Origin: Tribonema minus
Taxonomy: Eukaryota; Sar; Xanthophyceae; Tribonematales; Tribonemataceae
Assembly (NCBI GenBank): GCA_017506865.1
Contig: JAFCMP010000190.1
Location: forward strand, 868,001 to 932,000
Length of the DNA stretch: 64,000 bases
Reading direction: 5' to 3'
Shown here in pieces: positions 11,201 through 18,900 of the stretch (its first letter is position 1; each line of letters opens with the position of its first letter). A program made the position numbers and the translations under genes. Under the pieces are notes generated by a model. That model saw only the letters and a list, made by a program, of their open reading frames with translations. It did no database searches and was not told the DNA's origin.

Positions 11201-11743
11201 TTGGCCATCTGATGCGGCAGCGGCTGCCGGTGGTTTTGGCACCATGTCTGCCGCACGTGGCGTTGCCGCCGCCGTTAAGTCGGAGGTAACCTTGCGACCG
11301 CATGCAGCGGCGGCTGTGACAGTCGTCCGTGGCTGTGCAACCACCGGGTTGGCCGGTGCGGGCCCCGCCGCTGGTGCGGCAGTGGCAGCCGTCACTAAAG
11401 GCGTTTTCCGCCGCGATCGTCGTTTTGGCATTGGCGTTGTCGCTACTGGTGGATCCGGCGGCAGTGTCGCCCGACGGCGTGTACTTGCCGCTGGTGGCGG
11501 TAGTACCACCAAGCTCAGTACAATTATCGCTGTTGGCGGCAGTGCCTCCCGTAAACTCGCCGCTTGAGACTCCGAGTCACTGGCAGGCTGATGCCGCGGG
11601 CGCTTCGTCTGTGAGCATCCCCTGTTACAGTGATTACTGGCACCTGGGCTGGTCAGATGGCGGCGGCGCTTCTTGACGTGCGCATGGCTGCCACTGCCCT
11701 GAGGCTCGTCCGAGTCGGCTGACGACAAGTGTAGTCTGCGCAT
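5165..11743 (-). CDS. LINE polyprotein, N-terminal region, OTU protease and reverse transcriptase
   Basis: The open frame runs upstream to a Met at 11806, but that Met and the one at 11773 lie in the flanking repeat and target duplication. The Met at 11743, residue 22 of the longer frame, is the first inside the element and is chosen here. Residue numbers below use the longer 2213-residue frame. About 190-430 are Ala/Pro-rich and contain an internal duplication. About 440-580 carry several C-x2-C and H-x-C groups. The OTU domain spans about 945-1155, with catalytic Cys in GNGNC (about 954) and His in VGHFELL (about 1145). A Cys/His cluster follows near 1185-1240. RT covers about 1780-2130, with QQGDPLG (about 1992) and AFLDDLN as the YxDD-type box (about 2039). 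The frame stops at 5165, just after the RT thumb region, where the second frame takes over. Confidence 0.85.
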   Translation of the reverse strand: MRRLHLSSADSDEPQGSGSHAHVKKRRRHLTSPGASNHCNRGCSQTKRPRHQPASDSESQAASLREALPPTAIIVLSLVVLPPPAASTRRRATLPPDPPVATTPMPKRRSRRKTPLVTAATAAPAAGPAPANPVVAQPRTTVTAAAACGRKVTSDLTAAATPRAADMVPKPPAAAAASDGQRGAAASRRGRRRGANAGPPLGRLGSIGSINRPESPCGKLSALAKAVTMTVPVPMEVGEPTSGPAGHQRRITSRPLQPASSGASPQWHPGPQPMEVTAAATPCAADMVTTAPAAAAAPGGERGAAAPRRGRRRASAQSTGSVTRPEPQSGGALAKPVTVTMPVPMEVGEPGPAGHQRQITSRSLQPAGSGASLSGGSVTSDGNSRNGHPISGITARTDLAPAKIHAANRKVNIPGLDCRMCDKFIVRANPRALDKNCPAAHACAHQRTRHTGKGKQFAELHVQLFLDHRPICGGLEQVCDGCGNLFIRRTAASATTPSGDLGALDQCDVWRCADCLAGPVAATACTLSGCERASGHDHIADIHTRPTTCAAAAGVTAVGGGNSLKPTAALLAAASKCGPTRKILGCEHLGVDPRQAHASTLDGVAVAPLPRLTRSSTMGVLPGESRASDSGATMSSNDRVPSTPGSAAAAVAAGAQSSECPRDPTGSHWQGLLGAAGALARRVRALALAPNRARVTVLCAWPTGTKLEPCRTSHRLHAPATQTLLGRTPCAPLVNQMHDLTVTFSLLSLREEGNDLAAVFDQLSLREPVVARSPRQPAGKHDESDVTQAGDNSTHATMTETASATAMASGKRSRRRGKHRRRTQERQAQCDNSPAPLGQLAPATTPPRGGASAPSAPISGPAKVTTATVATRIPSTVCHTVTVEEQQDAMAKATNYGFSTWHTGLQALHKQALGENTATLARGGELRPVSNVGNGNCLIHTALHGIGSVAVEHGLPAPALVIAMREALLDGMVAYVTQGAGKQGASMSSMRQLTAHAAAQPACTREQFDTYGTRARCLAIEYGTNETDSKDSGHTLLLQRLQEEGVWGRPLGLSVWAIVAAVYAVSVTVWQAKPQATGSTQTSTGLVLAQLMGLPAVFAPATPAQPDCHLDVLWTPPGLYTNVGHFELLAAPAAPPPLPTTMTASATTQADSTHITAPSRTQPRTALQLPQQPEPLRCPLCTLAFWQLGQKEDSKQRGKLSAASRMAPVVAHFNGGSCTRSMLNPEASTSHCQQNPAAAYAKGIRQQVDHDPSGDRAPSGSSTCSTGAHHAKHVQEMSTMYGCTAEDFLRAVRKLSACTGACGLVHMSASAGQRQCALTSPCHTCRRNGSAPTRARPAVPPDQSEGGGAGSDGAAAAAGAAAATPPKLPAVPASGAANSKSSKKRPAATATGAQRRRRTAAAAAPPSSAGSRTQSDSLRLQDSRPPHGTAVGWADMDVDPPDDAASPPPPTTTTSGRPSKPQARASLAWDLSTPSVVHALDQTNEADLLLLRFTTTANPFRTQLQCTQWARLVEHATRLLADATDSAREAARVRLHHGAGAFAHQVSQTLVQRGYRLLHLLAAMAFGRQPEGTGMPPAARLAALLSGDFAELLRKTLSAAAALRAPKPNNAAMASAQTNFDADWTEADSRQQTACAALSGKRRGVGLAAARLEAREACAPADEVTAQVLAAKHPETGTRPGVVDTPMEQVRGLVRDARRHCLHSAGVATTTGPAGSGSPVFESGQAHDYSDRPEDAASAAGRRLEVEAADILSTLSAAGAGKAGGLDGLRYEHLLMAAGPGAPVKAATRPVSSASPGLAGDSESDVMEPAFAHHLAKVFTTLLVEPELLPEQSQRLLRAAALSGIGQKRRPIACSSVWRRLLGSTAARSVKGKISGLLASMSQFGVGYRSGVEHVAARARVWHELYGTTIQLDCENAFNSVDRAAIVRGLMLFCPELLPHFESVYCGDTAPEMRVEVNGEARIICSHLGCQQGDPLGPLYFAVAAAFLLFYPDGVNATPGSMPAYGHSTAEPPAPHCAFLDDLNVLQAAYFDDAAAAGVAEVIRRLAAGGLRVRPDKSLAIAMRGTVFDEAARARLRALDIPFVDTTMPESSQGFTSVGVPVGHPAYVHAAMSKHLVDAGTWRLSWQLAGMARHHLQAAQFILRRSLTKRMGFLARVVDTALSETWLHAFDGFCAWTLERMLPCTAALPRQP
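10630..11265 (-). repeat. Internal tandem duplication in the LINE N-terminal region
   Basis: Two units of about 300 bp, about 10630-10930 and about 10950-11265. Both encode the order AADMV, GAA.RRGRRR, VPMEVGEP, AGHQR.ITSR.LQPA. The duplication lies in the disordered, basic part of the protein ahead of the cysteine-rich region. Confidence 0.7.
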
Positions 11744-11762
11744 GCTTCTGCACAGCTCTGCA

Positions 11763-11778
11763 ACCTGCCCCATTGTAC
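11763..11778. repeat. Target-site duplication, right, of the LINE
   Basis: Second copy of ACCTGCCCCATTGTAC, identical to 3284-3299. The bases after it (GTATCTGAGAGAGCACGC) continue the pre-insertion repeat, as seen by comparison with 47476-47500. Confidence 0.85.
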
Positions 11779-12050
11779 ATGTATCTGAGAGAGCACGCAT
11801 GTTCACCTATGAATGTGCTAATACATGTGGTAGCAAGGCTCAAATGATGCACTGTGCTTTGCAGACTTGCAGATTCCTGACGAACGTGCAGCATTGCAGC
11901 AACATTGACTGACTTGCACAGATTGATATACGCTACGAGACACAGTATCTGGCGGCTGAATGAACACCTGCCGTGACAAGCACCGTACTCACACCGGGAT
12001 CCAGTACCTTGCTGAAATCACATGAAAGGTGCTTATGCGTGTATCAACGT

Positions 12051-12508
12051 TAGGGATGCGAGAAACCTTATACGGTCAAACCACATAAGGCGTATGTGCT
12101 TAGAGCTTAGAAAAGGGCTTAACAGCTTCGAAAAGGCTTAGAGAGCTTATGTTAGCTTATGTGGGGGTATTGAAGGGGTTTTTACCACCATTTCCTCGCC
12201 CCCCCACGGACCCTGTCGCGACCGGCCAGCCTCAATGCTCAATAATTTGCAAGCCTCAAACTTCATTATTGAAGCTTCTCAACCTCGATTACAGGCTCTA
12301 TGGTGACTCTAACATGCACACACATGCATGGCAAGCATTGTTGGGTATGGGCAGGCAAGAACAGCAGCAGCCAGATGCTTTTGGCGAGCATCAGATGCAT
12401 TTTCAAAGAAAGCTTACGTATAAGCTCATGTGGCGATTTCACATAAGGTGTCATCTACGTAGTTTGCACCTAAGTAGGTATATGCGTCTAAGCTTTCTCA
12501 CATCCCTA
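12051..12508. mobile_element. hAT-like MITE
   Basis: Terminal inverted repeats TAGGGATGCGAGAAACCTTA (from 12051) and its near complement ending CTCACATCCCTA (to 12508), with 2 mismatches in 20. TAGGGATG is a hAT-type end. The segment is absent from the matching place in copy 2 (about 47718-47740), so the comparison gives an empty site. ATCAACGT precedes the element and TTCAACGT follows nine bases after it, close to an 8-bp target duplication. Subterminal regions hold many AGCTTA motifs, as expected for transposase-binding repeats. It has no coding capacity. Confidence 0.75.
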
Positions 12509-13197
12509 ATCATTAATTCAACGTTTCAGCAAGATGAACTTATACTGAACATCAATCAGCAGCGCACATGCCGCAAGTTGTGGCCGTTCAGCAGATGCCT
12601 CTCTTATCTAGGTTTATCAGGGTGTTGGCATATTTCTACAAGCAGCCGATATCTACCGACCATCAATCGGCAGTGCAAATTCCGTCAGTTGTGGCAGTTG
12701 AGCAGACGCCGTTCTTGTCTACTACTATGTTACTACAGAAGCAAGTGGCACCACGATAAAGGTAGTAGCGCTGTTCAACATCTGCAGGAGCTCTGCAAGT
12801 TTGCCAAACATCCTTCTTGGATCAGAACTGCCATGGTGATCTGAGATCACAGCTTATTCGACTTTGTCGCACAATGCTGTCAGGCTTTGCTTGCACGTCC
12901 GTCAGAGCTGCTGGCACCAGGATTGTTGACTCCGTCATGATGATCTCCACTCGCTATGTGTGCATCATTCGCGATGAGCGTGTGCAGTTAATATTTGTGA
13001 TCCGGATTGCCTCATTGTGCAGACACTGTCAAACCTGAAGCTGACGCCATACACTACACCCACAACACACATGCAGGGCATGCCACAGCAACGAAGCAAA
13101 AAACAAAACAAAACGCTGTTGAGCTCACTGCCAGGACTTTTAAGCTGTTTTCATGTACAATCCTGTGCACAGAAGAAACAAACGGCAAACATTCGCT

Positions 13198-13660
13198 CCG
13201 ACCTGCTGCTGCATTGCTGTTGTTGACAACGAGACGGCCTTCTGTACACTGCCCATGATTGCTAAATCATCTCGGCTAGATGGATGGTGGGCCCCACACG
13301 AACCAAGCTCTCGCTCACGATTTATCATCTCGTGTGCTTACCCACCTGCTGGTGCATTGCTTTGGCTGCCGACACAGAGACTACTTCAGAACCCGAAAAT
13401 GGCACAGCATCCCCGCTCGAACATGCGCTCCGCCCATACCAACCTCGTAGTATCGATATGGCACAGCATCCCGGCTCGAACAAACGCTGTGCCTGTGCGA
13501 TCTGTACCAAGCTCTCGGTACCGTTGTATAACAAAGTGCTGCTGACCAACCTGCTGTTGGGCTTCTAAGACTGCTGACATCGAGACAAGTTCCGTACAGG
13601 TCGGAGGATGGCACATCCCAGGTCGTGTGGTGTTAGCACCGGATTTCCATTACGGTTGAC
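13198..13660. repeat. Degenerate 150-200-bp tandem units, copy 1
   Basis: Three irregular units sharing the order: GACCTGCTGCTG-like, CGAGAC, GGCACAGCATCCC, GCTCGAAC, then ACCAAGCTCTCG followed by TGTAT. The same units recur at about 48282-48690 in the second block. I see no coding function. Confidence 0.55.
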
Positions 13661-14089
13661 TCATCGAGTGCTGCTCTGATGCAGTCCCACTCCAGTGCGA
13701 CGTCTTGACCGCCAGGTCGGTGATATCTACGCAGATGCCCGTCATCTTGCGTGAGCCATCAACAGAGTTGCCTTCCGCCATTATGGTGATGATGGAGCAG
13801 TCTCGGTGTAGGACTCGAAGCACGCGTTGAATGGTGTGCAAGACGTGACTGAGACTGCCACCAGCCGGCTGATGCGAGCGAAATCGTCAGGATGCAGTCG
13901 AGAGGAAACATCCGCTTCGTACCTAATTGGATCAGAGGATGGCGCCTTGTCGAAGAGCGTGTACATGTGGGAGTTCCATCCTATCTCGCCTGTCTCGCAA
14001 TGCCACCACCAGCATCCGATGCCGCTGTTTTCCACCGCCATCGCCACGCGGTCTGGGCTCCATATCATTGCCATCATCGCCGTATGCAC
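13650..14089 (-). pseudogene. PAS-domain exon, decayed copy 1
   Basis: The minus strand encodes most of a PAS domain: GIGCWWW, GWNSHMYTLFDK, RLHPDDFARI, then IMAEGNSVDGS and GICVDITDL. It closely resembles the PAS domain of the kinase at 41578-45698 (RIGCWECN, WNHHMYSIFDK, RLHPDDLP), so it derives from a paralogue of that gene. It is broken: relative to copy 2, one A is missing in the run at about 13808-13812 (CTCGAAGC against CTCGAAAGC), which shifts the frame in mid-domain. No kinase or other domain follows downstream, so this is an isolated exon inside a repeat. Confidence 0.75.
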
Positions 14090-14099
14090 TGCCTTGGCT

Positions 14100-15251
14100 T
14101 AAAGCACGATGTGTTGTGGTTCAGCGACAGATTTCAAAAGCGTTCTGAAGCGTCAGATCAATATACGTATTGTCCACGTCATTCGCGATCGGCCGGGACG
14201 GACTGCAAAATCATTTGCCAAAATGTGAGTACCAGAATTCCAGAATGCTTTACTTGCATGCGAACGGGTGCTGATTAATATTCCGAAGGAATAATATAAG
14301 AATAGAAAGGACAGCCGAGCGGAGCACGCGCACTGTGTCAGGACTGCGTTCCTGATAACTGACAAAGAGCAGCTGCTGCTGCCTCGTATACGTCATAATC
14401 AATGCTCACGAACAGCCCAGCCAACAGACGCACGCCCCACGTCGCTATGTGAACAGCTGCATAGGCAGCAGCAGTCGCGCCAGCTGCAGCAACCGCAGTG
14501 CATTGTTAGACACAAAATATAGAAACCCTCACAGCACGCAGCTTCAGGCTAAGCTGAAATAATCTTTCGTCTCTCATCTTCCCGCTGGCCACCGGCTTGC
14601 GACCTTGGTCTGACTGAAAGCCAGATTACAAGCCCCGGCGGGGGGGGCTCGCGACCCAAAGGGCCAAAGGGGTGTAAACGGCGTTCACAGCTGCTTACCT
14701 ATCTTTGACGTCTGTATAGGTAGTTCGATCAATGACTGGGCCTTTCTATGGCAGCACACACATCAGGCACTTGGTGTTGCTATTCTACGCAAGCTCTGCT
14801 GTGATATCTATCTGTTAACATTAGTCTGCGTGCACTTGCGATATGGTGTGTGTGCGCTGTTGACTTTGTGCTATGCTGGGCATTACCTGGGTGTGATCGG
14901 CACAGTGTGATTGCAAGTGCATTGTTGCAAGCATTTCTGGTGCAATTGCAAAGTATGTGCTGAACATTGTGATCGTAATGCATACTAGTAGTGTGCAGCG
15001 TGCATGGAAATAGTTGTTGGGTCATTTCATTGCAATGCATGCAGCAGTAAGATCGTCATTATTACATGTATGTCTATGTCGCACGTGTCCTTGTGTGAAA
15101 GTGGATGGAGCTTGTTGTGCAATGCAAAACGGATGAAGCTAGTAGTTGTACATGCGTGATCGTACGTGCAGTATGGGTTGCTGATGTTGTTGACTATGCA
15201 CCGAATGCTGTCTATATGGCCTCGCTATCCGGACTTGCTGGATTTGTGTGT
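14100..15251. other. No gene seen
   Basis: No open frame with recognisable content. It contains a G9 run at about 14640-14649 and several TGCAATG/CATTGCA words near 14920-15060. The left end of the Helitron should lie in this stretch or just right of it, but the 5' TC terminus cannot be placed. Confidence 0.4.
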
Positions 15252-15974
15252 TTACGCCACACGCTGGCGCTTGTCTGCTTGTTCTGGTTCGTCACTTGCT
15301 GTTGATGTCGAGTGCCTCTTCTGCTGCTGCTTGGACTTGAAGAACGCGATGATGCGCGAGGTGGCGTATTCCTTGCGTGCATCATAGCAGGCCTTGTGGA
15401 TGTACTTGGCTGCATTGTCTGCTGTGTGCAGGCGGTACAGGTCTGTTGTGCTGTCGTCGTCGCAGTCCATGCAATGCAGTCCCGTTGTCTCGTCTGCGGG
15501 CACTAGCTGGGGTCTAAAGAGGCCGCAGGCGTTGTAGTCGGCGTGCACGCAGTGGTACTTGCCAAACTCGTCGCAGCATTTGTAGAAGAATGTTGCCTGC
15601 GTGCAAAGAAACGTTGTATGGTTAATGTGTTTGCAGTTTGCAGGTGTTAAACTTATGAGCAATTTGCAGGTCGTTTCATCTTATTTAACTAGCACAAATA
15701 AAAGAATTTGGCATGTATTACTGACCTTGTATTCCTGTAGGGTGTTGGCCTCGTAGCCTAGGCCAATCTCTTTGCCGCACAAATTGCAAGGTGTGGGGTC
15801 ACGCGTCCTGATATCGTTTTCATTTGCCTTGCTGTTCGCCCATATCTCGACCTCGTGTATGTCATTAGTGGTGGCTGCTCCTCCATTTTTTGTGGCTATG
15901 TGCAGCAGCAGCGTCCGATGGTGTTGGCAGCAACATCCGTGATGACAATCGCCGTGCGACGCCACAGATTCCAC
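15252..15974 (-). CDS. Two-exon cysteine-rich zinc-binding protein, divergent to the Helitron gene
   Basis: Exon 1 is about 15727-15974 and exon 2 about 15252-15609. The intron has an AAG|GTCAGT donor and a CACGCAG acceptor, and the frames join at EYK|ATFF. The protein has CNLCGKEIGLGYE, then KCC, HCVH, ACGLF, HCMDC and a late HKAC, which look like paired zinc knuckles. It ends in a Lys/Gln-rich tail (KSKQQQKRH, DKRQRVA) that could serve as a nuclear signal. I do not recognise the family. Its 5' end overlaps the first Helitron exon on the other strand by about 85 bases, so the two may share a bidirectional promoter and both may belong to the element. Confidence 0.55.
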
Positions 15975-18900
15975 AACTAGGGGGCCTGGATATGACTGGT
16001 GGCTTTGGCGCTCATACTACGCGGCGCGAGAGTGCATCTGTGGACTTGGATCGGCTTGCGGCAGCAGACAGAGTGGGCGTTCAGCACGATGTGGCTCGTG
16101 ATGATGTGAGTACATGCATGATAATGTAGTGCTACCTTGCACTTGCTGGATGTAATAACGCTGTTTGCATGTGGATAGAGAACAACAGTAATTGAAAACA
16201 ACGACGGTATTGTTTGTGCATTCAGCCATTGGTAGCCATTGGTACTGAATATGCCAATCTGTCTGTTCATGCCATGATGCAGGTGCACGATGTCTACAGC
16301 TATGTGCCTGGTGTTGCTCATGGTACCAGCGAGCTTGAAGCGGTGCGCGACTTCTTGGCCAACAATCCGCAGGGCACGTATGCGATTGCGATGCCTACGG
16401 CGACGCAGATGGTCAATGAGTACAGCACGCCATGGCTGTTCACCGCTGCTTTTCCGCACATCTTTCCCTATGGTCGCGGAGATCCCACAAGTCCACGGCT
16501 TCATTCACGTCCGCAGCTCGCCGCAGCGTGCCAGCACCTGGTGCGTTCTGCAATAACAGATGAAAATGGCAATGCGGTCAGCTATCCGTTCGCGCAGGAT
16601 CCGTACGCGCCGTTCATGGCGCTGAGCATGCGCGATCGGCATACCGCCATTGAGCAAGCTAACGCATTCATGCGTCGCAACGCTGAGACTGCAGCTATGT
16701 CCCGAGAACACATGGAACAGGTGTTGCGTGACCCGCAGCAGCGACAGCAATTGCTCAACAGCATCACGCGGTTCACGGCCAACTTCACCGGCTCGCCAGG
16801 CTACTGGCACCTACGCCGGTTGGATCTGGAGGCAAATTGCTACAACTACGGCGTCGGTTCAGCGTTCACGACATTCACGTCTGCGGCAAATCATTGGCAC
16901 GATCTGCAACGTCTGTTGCCTGGTTACACCGAGGGCCAAGTGCAGCGCGTGGAGTTCCGACGTCAGCAGGTGAATTCGAATCCGGCTATCGCGACGTGGT
17001 GGTACGCGGAACGCGCGCAGCGCTGGCATGACATATTCTTCGGTACGCGCTTCTTAAACGCCGTTTGGGACTGGGCGCGCACTGAGTACCAGAGCAGCGG
17101 CGCCGATCACAGTCACTGCATTACGCGAGAGGGCACCGGACCGGAGGGAGGGCTCACCGAAATGGGCGCGGTGGCCATGGAGGGGCACTTCGCACAGGTG
17201 GAGTTGGAGGCGCGGCAGCGTGCAAGAGAGCCGCATAGGCCAGGGCCGCACAGGCACGCGCGTATGAGGACCTGGCACGTATGAGGGACGCAGGGTTAGT
17301 CGCTGAGCAGCGTGTCGTCGACTATCTGACACATCTCGGAGTAACGATGTACAACCGTCAGCCGCTGCGTGAGGGGGAACATGTCGACGACGACAATCAT
17401 CCGTGTGCAGCAGATCTACGACCTGGCGTCTTTGCGTGGGATGATCCAGCTGCGCGACATGCGCGGTATTGTGCGCTCGTCAATGGCTGCCAACGGCACT
17501 ACCACACAGGCTACTGCTTGCGTCCTATCACTGCAGCCATGCGTCGCAGGCAGCCCGACTGGCCTGACATTGTCGATCATCCTGGGCAGTTCTGCCGCTT
17601 TGGGCATCCTCATGCCGCACGTGACAGTGCAACTCTTGAGTATGGCAGGGACAGGAATGGCGATCCTACGGTGACGTTCGTGCCGCCGGTCAACGGCGCA
17701 GATGCAATGATCAATCGTCATGCTACGTGGCAGTTGCTCACTTGGGGAGCCAACGTTGACTGGAGCGCGTTGTTGAGCAGTCGCAGCGCCATGGAGTACG
17801 CTGTGAAGTACGCGTCGAAGGGGGAGACTAGCTCGGAGTTCATGCGCCGTCTGCTGCAAGCGCTCATTCGGGGTGCTCGCATAGATCCTGATGCTGCAGA
17901 GGGACAGCGCGCACAGAGGGGGGACGACGGTCAGGTAAGACAACGTTTACCTCACATGTGTGACATCAGCAAGTACGATATGTATGTACTACGCATATGC
18001 CAACTAACGCATTGCATTTGTGAATCTTTTGTATGCAGAGTGTACCAGGCGTAGCTGCTGCGAATGATGTACAGCGGCAAGAGCATGGCGGTGTTGCTGG
18101 CATGACAGACGAGGTGAGTGTTGTGTGTGTAAAAAGTGATCTTGTATTTTTTTTGCATTTGGCTTTATGTATTGTTCAGTTGTCCACGACTTTGAGTGCG
18201 CTTGTTGTATCATTACTAATAATGTCATGTTGTGCTTCTGTGCATCCAGAGTGCTGCGGCAGCGAGCGGCGCACCTGCTAGGAATGATGCAGAGCGTCAA
18301 CAGCATGGTAGGGTTGCGGGCGTCACCAACATGGTAAGCGTTTTTATGTCAATATGACCTTGCATTTGAGTCATAATATGATTGGATGACGCGTGAGTTG
18401 ATCTGATATTTGTGTGTTTTTTATGCAGAGCTTGGCACAAAGCGATGCAGCAGCCAGGACTGACGCAGAATGGCAACAGCGCAGCCGGGTTGCTGGCATC
18501 ACAGAGCCGGTGAGTTGTATGTTTTTGCCATGAAATTTTTTGATGTATTTCTAGTATGTTGTGATGTACTATAATGGCTTATGACATTTGGTCAAAATAG
18601 TGTTATCTTTCAATGCCTTGTGCTGATAAGCTGGTATTTGTCTTGTTGTACACAGACCTCTCCTGCGCGTGCAGATCCTGGCGTACGTCATGTCCTACAG
18701 CAAATGGCGATTGCGAGTACCACACGACCCGACTTCGGACCTCAGGAGTGCTGCCATGCACTACTCTGTTTGCCCATGGCGGTCAGCACGGTCACTCACG
18801 AGTCTGTCGATCTGCGAGAGGGGGTGCGAGAGCGCTTACGTCACGATGAGCAGCGTCGTGTGGTGGTGCTCCCTGATCTCATCACTATGTATGGGAATCG

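Larger units (their letters stand above)
3300..11762 (-). mobile_element. Non-LTR retrotransposon (LINE) with OTU protease, RT and RLE nuclease
   Basis: An 8.46-kb LINE on the minus strand, bounded by a 16-bp target-site duplication. Order from its 5' end: a 19-base leader, a long P/A-rich and cysteine-rich N-terminal region, an OTU-type cysteine protease, a further zinc-finger-like region, reverse transcriptase, and a restriction-like endonuclease (RLE). It then has a 78-bp 3' UTR without a poly(A) tail. OTU proteases and RLE nucleases are known in RandI/Dualen-type and related RLE-bearing LINEs of algae, so that broad group is the best call; APE was not found. One frame change separates the RT part from the RLE part near 5165-5219. 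Otherwise the element looks complete, so it is fairly young. Confidence 0.85.
11779..13920. repeat. Repeat block, copy 1 (homologous to 47458-48944)
   Basis: Long collinear similarity to 47458-48944. Anchors include GATCCAGTACCTTGC / CATCCAGTACCTTGC, the pairs near 12553 and 47755, 12925 and 47995, 13040 and 48110, and the PAS-coding end at 13690-13920 and 48720-48944. Copy 1 differs by a hAT-like MITE insertion and by the LINE at its left side. No intact gene lies in it. The pair is either a segmental duplication or two copies of a large non-autonomous element carrying host sequence. Confidence 0.75.
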
